A stretch of DNA of 42,242 bases from Candidatus Iainarchaeum sp. GTDB taxonomy: Archaea; Iainarchaeota; Iainarchaeia; Iainarchaeales; JAAZKV01. The stretch spans positions 1 to 42,242 of the forward strand of contig JAQVNZ010000004.1 in NCBI GenBank assembly GCA_028702895.1, read 5' to 3'. The notes under the pieces are model-generated. The model saw only the letters and a program-made list of their open reading frames with translations, searched no databases and was not told where the DNA came from. Positions within the stretch are counted from its first letter, which is position 1; each line of letters opens with the position of its first letter. Position numbers and translations under genes: made by a program. This document shows, piece by piece, positions 10,511 to 19,340 of this stretch.

Positions 10511-11932
10511 ATGATTGAGCGTAATGAAAATGATTTTTTTTTGAGTATAAAAAAAATGGCTTTAGAATTAATTAATCGTGATGATATAGTAGTAATCCAC
10601 CATTATGATGCTGATGGTTTAACTAGTGGGAGTATTGCGATTAAGGCCCTTGAACGAGAAGGAAAAAAAGTAAATCATTTGTGCCTTAAACAACTTTACA
10701 AAGAAAATATTGATGAAATAAAAGCTTTGGGAAAAAATTATTTGTTTGTTGATTTTGGTAGTGGTCAAATTGATTATCTTAAAGAAGATCTTGGTGAAGA
10801 AAATACTTTTATTTTAGACCATCATGAACCAATCAAAATTGGTGAAAAATTTATTGAAATGAAATACCATATAAATCCTCTTCTTTTTGGTATTGATGGT
10901 GGAAAAGAAATTAGTGGTGCGGGGGTTACATTTTTTTTTGCTATTGCATTAAATAAAAAAAATGTTGACTTAAGTAGTCTAGCAATAGTTGGTGCGCTTG
11001 GGGATATGCAAGATTATAATGGTTCATTAATCGGACTTAATAGGAAAATACTAGATATTGCAATTAAAGAAAACGTTTTAGAAATAAAAGAAGATTTGCG
11101 ACTTTATGGTAGAATTTCGCGTCCGCTTGTACAATACTTGCTTTTTTCATCTAATCCGATTCTCCCTGGATTAACTGCTAATAGAGAAAATTGTGTTAAT
11201 TTTTTAAAAGAAAATAATATTCCTGTTCAATTCGCAGATGAATGGTTATCATATGAAGATTTAACTCCTCAAGACAAAATAAAATTTTCTTCAGCTTTAA
11301 TTACTTATCTTGCAATGCGTGAAGTTTCGGAATGGAAAATAAAATCTTTGATCGGAGAAGTTTATACTCTTGTTAATGAGGATGAAAAAAGTCCACTTAG
11401 AGATGGTAAAGAATTTGCGACTGTTTTAAATTCAACAGGTCGCCACGCTCGACCAGAAGTGGGGTTAGAAGTTTGTTTGGGAAATCGCGATCCTGATGGG
11501 GTTTATGGCGAAGCCCTTGCTTTATTACACGAACATCGAATTGCACTTCGTAAAGGAATTGAATATGTTGAACAAAACGGTGTGGAAGAAAAAAACGCTT
11601 ATTATTTTTTTGACGCGGGTAAAGAAATACAAGATTCTTTAGTTGGAATAATTGCTGGCATGCTTTATGGGTCAGTTATAGATGAAAATAAACCTATTAT
11701 TGCTCTTGCAAAAAATGAAGATGATACCATAAAAATTTCTGGAAGAGCTACTATGCAACTTGTAAGAAATGGGATTAATTTAGGCGGAGCATTTAAAGAA
11801 ATAGGGAACGAAATGGATGGTGTGCAAGGCGGGGGCCACAAAATTGCAGCCGGGTGTAAGGTGGATTCTGATAAAATAGAATTATTCTTAAAAAAATTAG
11901 ATGAAAAGTTATATGAACAATTAAATAACTAA
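10511..11932 (+). CDS. DHH/DHHA1 phosphoesterase, archaeal RecJ-like (GAN-type) nuclease
   Basis: VVIHHYDADGLTSG, FVDFGSG, FILDHHEP motifs and C-terminal GGxxxAAG-like GGGHKIAAGCKV. Confidence 0.88.
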   Translation: MIERNENDFFLSIKKMALELINRDDIVVIHHYDADGLTSGSIAIKALEREGKKVNHLCLKQLYKENIDEIKALGKNYLFVDFGSGQIDYLKEDLGEENTFILDHHEPIKIGEKFIEMKYHINPLLFGIDGGKEISGAGVTFFFAIALNKKNVDLSSLAIVGALGDMQDYNGSLIGLNRKILDIAIKENVLEIKEDLRLYGRISRPLVQYLLFSSNPILPGLTANRENCVNFLKENNIPVQFADEWLSYEDLTPQDKIKFSSALITYLAMREVSEWKIKSLIGEVYTLVNEDEKSPLRDGKEFATVLNSTGRHARPEVGLEVCLGNRDPDGVYGEALALLHEHRIALRKGIEYVEQNGVEEKNAYYFFDAGKEIQDSLVGIIAGMLYGSVIDENKPIIALAKNEDDTIKISGRATMQLVRNGINLGGAFKEIGNEMDGVQGGGHKIAAGCKVDSDKIELFLKKLDEKLYEQLNN

Positions 11933-12011
11933 AAACAAATTTTATTTTAAAATAATAACCTTTTTAATCAATTCTTTTTATTAATTAATTATAATATTTT
12001 TGTTGATTAAA

Positions 12012-13097
12012 ATGATTAGTGATATTGAATCAAAATTGTCTATAAAAGAATTTCTTGTAAAAAAAGTTGGTTTAGTTGAAAAAGAAATTGAAAATTATAT
12101 TCCTAGAAAAGCTAATCAAGAATGGATTGAAAACGCGCTAGGAAAAACTATTTTTGAATTAGATTTAGAAGCATACTCTCAAGGAGTAAATATTCCAGTG
12201 TGGGATTTACTGGATAGGGGCGGAAAAAGATTTCGTCCAATTTTAACTTGTCTTTGTACTGAAGCAGTTGGTGGCGAATGGGGTGAAGGTTTAAAAGTTG
12301 CACCAATAGTAGAAATAATTCATAATGGAACTTTAATGCAAGATGATTGTGAAGATGATAGTCAAGCTAGGCGAGGTCAACCTTGTACACATCATAAGTT
12401 TGGAGTTGATACTGCAATTAACACTGGCACAATAATGTATTTTTGGCCAATGATAAAAATAATGAATGATGATTTTTCTTTAGGTAACGAAAAAAAATTA
12501 AGAATTTATGATTTATTTATTAGTGAATTATTAAGAGTTTGTTCGGGACAAGTTTGGGATATAGCTTGGCATCATGGGGGGTTCACACCAAATGAATCAC
12601 AATATTTGAATATGTGTTTGTCAAAAACAGGGGTTTTAACAAAATTTGCTTGTCAGTTAGGAGCAATAATTGGAAACTCTGATGAAAAACAATATGTTGC
12701 TTTAGGAAAATTTGGGCAAATAATCGGTGTTGGATTTCAAATACAAGACGATATTCTTGAATTAACTGAAACTTCATTTAAAGAAAAAAAAGGTAGTATT
12801 GGCGGGGATATTCACGAAGGCAAAAGAACATTGATTGTTATTAGGACTCTTGAAGTTGCAAGTGAAAAAGATAAAAAACGGTTAGTTGAAATTCTTGATT
12901 CGCATACAAATGATGAAAAAATAATCTTGGAAGCATTAGATATAATAAATAAATATGATGGGATTTCATATGCGAAAAAAAGAGCTGAAGAGTTAGTTGA
13001 ACAAGCTTGGGATGAAATTAATCTAGTTTTAAAAGAATCTAATGCAAAAAAAGTTTTGAAAAAATTCGCAGAATATTTAGTTGATAGAAAAATATAA
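12012..13097 (+). CDS. Polyprenyl (geranylgeranyl/farnesyl) diphosphate synthase
   Basis: First Asp-rich motif MQDDCEDDSQARRGQPC and second QIQDDILE; GGKRFRP motif. Start refined to ATG 12012 (track starts at TTG 12000). Confidence 0.92.
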   Translation: MISDIESKLSIKEFLVKKVGLVEKEIENYIPRKANQEWIENALGKTIFELDLEAYSQGVNIPVWDLLDRGGKRFRPILTCLCTEAVGGEWGEGLKVAPIVEIIHNGTLMQDDCEDDSQARRGQPCTHHKFGVDTAINTGTIMYFWPMIKIMNDDFSLGNEKKLRIYDLFISELLRVCSGQVWDIAWHHGGFTPNESQYLNMCLSKTGVLTKFACQLGAIIGNSDEKQYVALGKFGQIIGVGFQIQDDILELTETSFKEKKGSIGGDIHEGKRTLIVIRTLEVASEKDKKRLVEILDSHTNDEKIILEALDIINKYDGISYAKKRAEELVEQAWDEINLVLKESNAKKVLKKFAEYLVDRKI

Positions 13098-13129
13098 TTT
13101 TGTTTATCTTATAAACTAGTAATTTAAAA

Positions 13130-13630
13130 TTAATTAATTTTGGTTAGCGTTTTAATAGAATTTGCTCTTAACCCAATTGTTTTTTCACCTATTTTAATAT
13201 AAATGGCTCCACCAACAGAATCAATAATTTGGCCGGTCATAATTTTATTTTGATTCGTGTGTATTTTTATTTTATCTTTAATTTTTATTCCTTTAAGAAT
13301 TGGATGAATTTTATGAAGTTGTTTTTTAGGTAAATTACTTTTATTATATTTTTTTATTGCTAACACTTTTTTCATCGCAGTTTTTCCAAGTATTGTTCGA
13401 GTTAATCCTTTTAATCCAGTTTTTCTTTTATTCATTTGATTAGTTAATTCTTTTTTAGCATTAACTTGCAGTTCCATTTTTTTAGAATCTGTGCTTAATA
13501 CTTTGCCTTTTTTTATTACGCGTGAGTGCCTAGCATCCATTTTTGTTTTTGTTACATTAGTTGCTGCTATATTAACATTTTTTCTAAAAACTGTTCCATT
13601 AATTTTTCTTTTTAAATTTGGCAGAGGCAT
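13130..13630 (-). CDS. Basic protein of unknown function, possible C-terminal SH3/KOW-like barrel
   Basis: 166 aa, highly basic; C-terminal IKIHTNQNKIMTGQIIDSVGGAIYIKIGEKTIGLRANSIKTL. Confidence 0.5.
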   Translation of the reverse strand: MPLPNLKRKINGTVFRKNVNIAATNVTKTKMDARHSRVIKKGKVLSTDSKKMELQVNAKKELTNQMNKRKTGLKGLTRTILGKTAMKKVLAIKKYNKSNLPKKQLHKIHPILKGIKIKDKIKIHTNQNKIMTGQIIDSVGGAIYIKIGEKTIGLRANSIKTLTKIN

Positions 13631-13720
13631 AAGTCATTATTAATTTTTTTATATTTAAATCTTTTTATTTGCTTTTTTTTAAATAAATACTTTTAAATTA
13701 AGTTAAATCCTAATTTTATT

Positions 13721-14764
13721 ATGGTTTTACAAACTGAGAAAAGAAAAAAAGAACATATTGATTTATGTGTTAACAAAGACGTTTCTTTTGATAAAAAAAC
13801 TACTTTGCTTGAGTGTATTGAGTTAAATTATTCTTCTCTGCCAGAAATTGATTTAAGTGCTGTTGATTTATCCACAATTTTTTTGGGCAAAAATTTTTCT
13901 TTTCCTTTTATTGTTTCAGCAATAACTGGAGGTGCACAAGTATCAAAAAAAATTAATCTACAAATTGCAGAGGCTTGTAGCGTGGTTGGAGTTGGAATGG
14001 GTTTGGGTAGCATGCGTGCAATGATAGAAAAACCTAGTTTAAAAGAAACTTATAATGTAAAAAAAGATTTTGCTAATATTTTCGTTTCTGGAAATTTAGG
14101 TGTTGCACAACTAGAAAATTATTCTATTAAAGAAATTGATTTAGCTGTTCAATCCATTGAAGTTGACGCTCTTGCAATACATGTTAATTCAGCACAAGAA
14201 GCAATGCAACCAGAAGGTGACACAAACTTTTCTAATCTTATAACAAAAATTTCTGATGCTAGTGATTCGTTATCAATCCCAATTTATGTTAAAGAAGTAG
14301 GTCATGGAATTAGTTTTGATATTGCTAGCAAACTAGCAAAAACAAATATTACAGCAATTGATGTTCAAGGTGCTGGTGGTACTTCTTGGACAAGAGTTGA
14401 TTCACTAAGACACAAAAAAAGTTTTGGAAATGTTTTTAGAAATATTGGTTTGCCAACAGCTGTTTCAATAATTAAAACAAAAAAGGCACTTATAGGACAT
14501 AATAAAAAAATTATTGCTAGTGGTGGAATTAGAAATGGTTTGGATGCAGTAAAATCAATTGTTTTAGGTGCAGATTTGGTTGGTAATGCTTTGCCAGTAT
14601 TACAATGCCAACAAAAAAACGGGGTTAGGGGAGTAGTAGATTATTTAGAGAACTTTAAAAAAGAAATGGAAATTGCATCATTCTTGGTTGGGTGTAAAAA
14701 TATTTCTAAATTACAAGAACAAGAATATTTTGTTATCGGACAATTAAATGATTGGTTAAAATAA
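13721..14764 (+). CDS. fni: Type 2 isopentenyl-diphosphate delta-isomerase (FMN)
   Basis: PFIVSAITGGA, GVGMGLGSMRA, HVNSAQEAMQPEGD, VKEVGHGIS, VQGAGGTSWTRVD, ASGGIRNGLDAVKSIVLGADLVGNALP. Confidence 0.95.
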   Translation: MVLQTEKRKKEHIDLCVNKDVSFDKKTTLLECIELNYSSLPEIDLSAVDLSTIFLGKNFSFPFIVSAITGGAQVSKKINLQIAEACSVVGVGMGLGSMRAMIEKPSLKETYNVKKDFANIFVSGNLGVAQLENYSIKEIDLAVQSIEVDALAIHVNSAQEAMQPEGDTNFSNLITKISDASDSLSIPIYVKEVGHGISFDIASKLAKTNITAIDVQGAGGTSWTRVDSLRHKKSFGNVFRNIGLPTAVSIIKTKKALIGHNKKIIASGGIRNGLDAVKSIVLGADLVGNALPVLQCQQKNGVRGVVDYLENFKKEMEIASFLVGCKNISKLQEQEYFVIGQLNDWLK

Positions 14765-14837
14765 TTTTTTAATTTAATTATTTTTTATTTTATTAATTAG
14801 AAAAAAATATTATATTTTAAATTATCAATTTATTATT

Positions 14838-15302
14838 ATGGTTATTAAAGCACAATCTACAATGGAATATTTGCTACTTCTTGGTATAATTGTTGTGGTT
14901 GCGCTTATTGTTGTTGGAATTTACACTAATTTCTTCGTATTTTCAGAACCAGTGACTACTATGCAAAACAAACAACTTTGGGCAAACGGGCCTATAAAGA
15001 TACTTGATGTAATTACTGATGATCAAGGTAATTCTAATTTTATTATACAAAATAAATTATTATATTCTATTAATTTTTCAGGGTATTCTGTTTTTGGGAA
15101 AAAAATAGTGTTTGATGAAAATGTATTGTTTTTGCCCGAACAAACCAAAAACGTGTTTATTCCAAAAGTTAATGAATGTGTTGGAAATTGTGTTTTTAAA
15201 AATTTTTTATTATATTATTTTGTGAGTGATTATTCTGAAGAATTTTCTTACGGTGGGTTTGATTTAATTCCTGGAAAATCTGTTAATTTAATTAGTGAAT
15301 AA
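14838..15302 (+). CDS. Class III signal peptide (pilin/archaellin-like) protein
   Basis: N-terminus KAQSTMEYLLLLGIIVVVALIVVGIY fits the class III (QxSxEY) signal. Confidence 0.8.
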   Translation: MVIKAQSTMEYLLLLGIIVVVALIVVGIYTNFFVFSEPVTTMQNKQLWANGPIKILDVITDDQGNSNFIIQNKLLYSINFSGYSVFGKKIVFDENVLFLPEQTKNVFIPKVNECVGNCVFKNFLLYYFVSDYSEEFSYGGFDLIPGKSVNLISE

Positions 15303-15345
15303 ATTTGCGATTTTTTATTGAATGTTTAAATTAAAAAAACAATCT

Positions 15346-15390
15346 CGTCAATTGTCGTCTCAATCTTCGTCTTTTGGAAAGGTTTTTATA
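15346..15390 (+). promoter_or_regulatory. Candidate three-box operator plus BRE/TATA of gltD-like/HMGR operon
   Basis: CGTCAATTGT-CGTCTCAATCTT-CGTCTTTTGGAAA-GGTTTTTATA; same 0/+10/+22 spacing recurs at 18111 and 27297. Confidence 0.65.
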
Positions 15391-15465
15391 CTTTAATTCT
15401 AAAAAGTATAATACGATTGGTGAGTCAGTTATTGATTTATTCAATGAATTGTATAGTGATAAAAA

Positions 15466-16803
15466 ATGCAGATTCCAAAAATATCCATTGGCGAAAGAAA
15501 AAATTCTTTTAAAGAAGTAGAAATAGGTTTCACTGAAGAAGAAGCACTCAAAGAAGCAAACAGATGTTTAAATTGTAAAAATCCGTTGTGCGTTGAGGGT
15601 TGTCCAGCAAATGTAAACATTCCTCTTTTTATAAAAGCGTTTAAAGAAGGAAGATTACAGGATGCTGCTGAAATAATTCGTGAAAAAAATTTTTTCCCAA
15701 GTATTTGTGGAAGAATTTGTCAACATGAAAAACAATGTGAAGGAAATTGCATACTAGCAAAAACAAAAGAAGGTGCTGTGAATATTGGTGGAATAGAAAG
15801 ATTTATTGGGGATCAAGCAAAACTTTCTTCTCCAAGAAAATTAAATGGAAAAAAAGTAGCTATTGTTGGTTCAGGCCCAAGTGGATTAACTGCCGCAGCA
15901 TACTTAGCATTAGAAGGAGTAAATGTTTTTGTTTTTGAAACAACAAATTCTTTTGGTGGAGTAATAAAATATGGTGTTCCCGAATTTCGTTTACCTAAAG
16001 AAACCGTTTCAAAAGACTTAATAATGTTACACGAACTTGGAATTGATTTTGAACCAAATTCAAAAATATCTGAAGATTTAATTGAAGAAGTTTCAAAAAA
16101 TTATGATGCTATTTTTGTTGGTACTGGAGTAGGTGCAACAAAAAAATTGTCAATTCCAGGATCAGATTTAAAAGGAATTATTTCAGCAATGAAATTTTTA
16201 GTTAATTTAAATCAAAGCGGAGTACCAATGGTTTCACCAGGTGAAAATGTTGTAGTTATTGGCGCAGGATATGTTGGAATAGATGCGTCTAGAAGTGCAA
16301 TTAGATTGGGTGCAAACGTAAAATGTATTACTGCGGCAACTAGGGAAGATGCACAAAAAAGTGTTTCGCCAAAAGATTATTTAGATGCAGAAGAAGAAGG
16401 AGTGGAATTTTTATTCGGTTATAATGTGGATAAATTTGAATCTGACGAAGACAATGATAAAGTAAAAAAAATATTTTATACTAATGGAGAAAAAGGAAGT
16501 GTGCAAGTAGACAAAGTAATAATTGCAATAGGTCAAGAGCATGATAAATCAGAATTAAAAAATCCGTTAAGAAACCCAGAATTGGGTTGTATTGAAGTTA
16601 ACAAAAAATATCAGACTAAAATAAAAAATGTTTTTGCAGCAGGTGATTGTGTACATGGTCCAAAAACAGTTATAGAAGCAATTGCTAATGGTAGAGATGC
16701 TGCTAAAGAAATATTACATTATTTTAAAAAAATAGATGAAGAAATAGAATTAAAATCTCAAAAAGATTTAATAGAAAAAGAGGTATCAAAAAATAAATTA
16801 TAA
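15466..16803 (+). CDS. Glutamate synthase small subunit-like / NfnB-like NADPH oxidoreductase (FeS + two FAD/NAD(P) domains)
   Basis: ANRCLNCKNPLCVEGCPANVNIPLFI, CGRICQHEKQCEGNC, KVAIVGSGPSGLTAAAYLA, VVVIGAGYVGIDASRSA, VFAAGDCVHGPKTVIEAIANGRDAA. Confidence 0.9.
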   Translation: MQIPKISIGERKNSFKEVEIGFTEEEALKEANRCLNCKNPLCVEGCPANVNIPLFIKAFKEGRLQDAAEIIREKNFFPSICGRICQHEKQCEGNCILAKTKEGAVNIGGIERFIGDQAKLSSPRKLNGKKVAIVGSGPSGLTAAAYLALEGVNVFVFETTNSFGGVIKYGVPEFRLPKETVSKDLIMLHELGIDFEPNSKISEDLIEEVSKNYDAIFVGTGVGATKKLSIPGSDLKGIISAMKFLVNLNQSGVPMVSPGENVVVIGAGYVGIDASRSAIRLGANVKCITAATREDAQKSVSPKDYLDAEEEGVEFLFGYNVDKFESDEDNDKVKKIFYTNGEKGSVQVDKVIIAIGQEHDKSELKNPLRNPELGCIEVNKKYQTKIKNVFAAGDCVHGPKTVIEAIANGRDAAKEILHYFKKIDEEIELKSQKDLIEKEVSKNKL

Positions 16804-16808
16804 AAAAG

Positions 16809-18095
16809 GTGATAAAAATAAATAAAAAAAGTTTTGAAGGATATTATAAAAAAAGCATTAAAGAAAGACAAGAAATATTATCAAAAGAATTATTATTAAC
16901 AAATGAAGAACAAAAACTTTTAGAAAAAGAAAGTTCTCTTTCATTTGATATTGCAGATAGAATGATAGAAAATGTTATAGGAACATTTCCTTTGCCATTA
17001 GGTTTAGCAACAAATTTTGTGATTGATGAAAAAGAATATGTGATTCCCTTTGCAATAGAAGAACCAAGTGTAATCGCAGCTGCTAGTAATGCTGCAAAAT
17101 TATCAAATGGGTTTATTACAGAAAATGATGAACAAATAATGATTGGCCAATTACAATTAATTAATTTAGAAAATGCTTGCGAATCAAAGAAAAAAATTTT
17201 AGAAAATAAAGAAAAAATTTTAAAAGAAGTAGAAAAAGTAGATCCAATACTCGTAAAATTTGGTGGGGGCCCAAGAGACTTAAAAGTAAATATATTAGAC
17301 ACGCCTCGCGGAAAAATGATTGAAGTGCAATTATTAGTTAATGTTGGAGATGCAATGGGTGCTAATGCAATAAATACTATGCTTGAAAAAATAACTTCTG
17401 TAATAGAAGAAATTTCTGGTGGAAAACATGTTGCAAGAATAATATCTAATTTAGCAATTTATAGACGAACCCAATCAAAAACTATTTGGACAAAAGAAAA
17501 ATTAGAAGAAAGTGTTAAAGGAACAATGAAAGGTGAAGAAATAATTGAACGAATATTAGATTTATATGAGTTTGCAGTAGCAACACCATTTAGGTGTGCA
17601 ACGCATAACAAAGGAATAATGAACGGAATCGATTCAGTTGTAATTGCAACAGGAAACGATTTTCGCGCAATAGAAGCAGGAGCACATGCTTATGCAAGTT
17701 ATAAGGGAAAATATTCTCCGCTAACAAAATACTATAAAAATTCTAACGGTGATTTAGTAGGTGAAATTGATATTCCATTAGCATTAGGATTAGTTGGTGG
17801 CGCAATAAAAGTTCATCCAATAGCAAAATTAAATGCAAAAATCTTAGGATTAAAAAAAGTACAAGATCTTGCTAGTGTGATTGCATCAGTTGGATTAGCA
17901 CAAAATTTTGCAGCAATGAGGGCTATTGCAACAACAGGAATACAATCAGGGCACATGAAATTACACGCAAAAAATATCGCAGTACAAGCAGGAGCAATAA
18001 AAGAAGAAATTGAATTAGTTGCACAAAAAATGATTGAATTAAAAGAAGTAAATCAATTAACAGCTGAAAAAATAATTGAAGAAATTAGAGAATAA
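16809..18095 (+). CDS. Hydroxymethylglutaryl-CoA reductase, class II-type
   Basis: FEGYYKKSIKERQEIL, RMIENVIGTFPLPLGLATNFVIDEKEYVIPFAIEEPSVIAAASNAAKL, VGDAMGANAINTMLE; GTG start 3 nt after the preceding stop region (the only plausible start near the conserved N-terminus). Confidence 0.93.
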   Translation: MIKINKKSFEGYYKKSIKERQEILSKELLLTNEEQKLLEKESSLSFDIADRMIENVIGTFPLPLGLATNFVIDEKEYVIPFAIEEPSVIAAASNAAKLSNGFITENDEQIMIGQLQLINLENACESKKKILENKEKILKEVEKVDPILVKFGGGPRDLKVNILDTPRGKMIEVQLLVNVGDAMGANAINTMLEKITSVIEEISGGKHVARIISNLAIYRRTQSKTIWTKEKLEESVKGTMKGEEIIERILDLYEFAVATPFRCATHNKGIMNGIDSVVIATGNDFRAIEAGAHAYASYKGKYSPLTKYYKNSNGDLVGEIDIPLALGLVGGAIKVHPIAKLNAKILGLKKVQDLASVIASVGLAQNFAAMRAIATTGIQSGHMKLHAKNIAVQAGAIKEEIELVAQKMIELKEVNQLTAEKIIEEIRE

Positions 18096-18110
18096 ATAAA
18101 TAATCTATTA

Positions 18111-18154
18111 CGTCAATGAGCGAACCTTTTTTCGTCAATCAAAAGGTTTTTATA
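18111..18154 (+). promoter_or_regulatory. Candidate three-box operator plus BRE/TATA of HMGS operon
   Basis: CGTCAATGAG-CGAACCTTTTTT-CGTCAATCAAAA-GGTTTTTATA. Confidence 0.65.
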
Positions 18155-18216
18155 GATTAAGTAAGAGAATTTTTTTGTATTAAGTTTTTTAAATTTAAAA
18201 AAAGGTGTTTATTAAA

Positions 18217-19254
18217 ATGGCTGGAATAATTGGGTGGGGAGCATATATACCAAAATACAGAATAACTGCTGAAGAAATAGCCTTAGTGAATAATGATAAT
18301 GCGAATGCGATAAAAGCGGGTTTAGGTTTAACAGAAAAAAGTGTTCCTGGAAAAGACGAAGATACAATAACAATTTCACACGCTGCTACAAAAAATGCTA
18401 TTCTGCGAGCAGGAATAAAAACAAAAGAAATTGGTTCAATTTATATTGGTTCAGAAAGTCACCCTTATGCAGTAAAACCATCTTCAAGTATTGTTGGCGA
18501 TGCAATTGATTTAGGAAATGATTACATGGCCGTTGATACTGAATTTGCTTGTAAAGCAGGTAGTGCAACAATACAATTCAACATGGGTTTTGTTGATTCA
18601 AAAATGATAAATTATGGTTTAAGCATAGGTGCTGATACTAGTCAAGCAGAACCAGGAAATGCGTTAGAATATTCCGCTGCTGCTGGTGGCGCAGCATTTG
18701 TAATTGGAAAAAATGAAGAAGCAATTGCAACAATAGATTACACTTGTTCGTTTACTAGTGATACTCCTGATTTTTGGAGGCGAGCAATGCAACCTTATCC
18801 ATCTCATGCTGGGAGATTTACTGGTGAACCTGCTTACTTTAAACATGTTGTTGGTGCAACAAAAATGATTTTAGAAAAAACTAAAATGGAAATGAAAGAT
18901 TTCAAATATGTTGTATTTCATATGCCTAATGGAAAGTTTCCTGAACGCGTTGCAAAAATATTTGGGGTAACAAAAGAACAATTAGAACCAGGATTAATAG
19001 TAAAAAAAATTGGTAATACTTATTCGGGTTCAGCATTACTAGGATTAACTTGTGTATTAGATATAGCAAAACCAGGAGATAAAATTTTGATGACAAGTTA
19101 TGGTTCAGGGTCTGGGTCAGATTCATTTATTTTAACATGCACAGAAAAAATTGTTGGCGCGCAAAAAAAAGCACTAACAACACAAGATTATGTTGATAGA
19201 AAAGAATATTTGACATATTCAAAATATCGTAAACATATGGAGACAATACATTAA
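18217..19254 (+). CDS. Hydroxymethylglutaryl-CoA synthase (archaeal)
   Basis: GIIGWGAYIPKYRI, EFACKAGSATIQ, HMPNGKFPERVAKIFG, GNTYSGSALLGL. Start refined to ATG 18217. Confidence 0.94.
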   Translation: MAGIIGWGAYIPKYRITAEEIALVNNDNANAIKAGLGLTEKSVPGKDEDTITISHAATKNAILRAGIKTKEIGSIYIGSESHPYAVKPSSSIVGDAIDLGNDYMAVDTEFACKAGSATIQFNMGFVDSKMINYGLSIGADTSQAEPGNALEYSAAAGGAAFVIGKNEEAIATIDYTCSFTSDTPDFWRRAMQPYPSHAGRFTGEPAYFKHVVGATKMILEKTKMEMKDFKYVVFHMPNGKFPERVAKIFGVTKEQLEPGLIVKKIGNTYSGSALLGLTCVLDIAKPGDKILMTSYGSGSGSDSFILTCTEKIVGAQKKALTTQDYVDRKEYLTYSKYRKHMETIH

Positions 19255-19282
19255 AATTTTAAAAAATTTTAAAAAATTAAAA

Positions 19283-19340
19283 TTTTATTTTAAAAAAATT
19301 TGTTTTTAAAAAAATTAATAAAAAAATTGGTGAAAAAATG
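19283..19340 (+). repeat. AT-rich leader copy 1 (before thiolase)
   Basis: ttttattttaaaaaaatttgtttttaaaaaaattaataaaaaaattggtgaaaaaatg closely matches 23902-23973. Confidence 0.5.
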
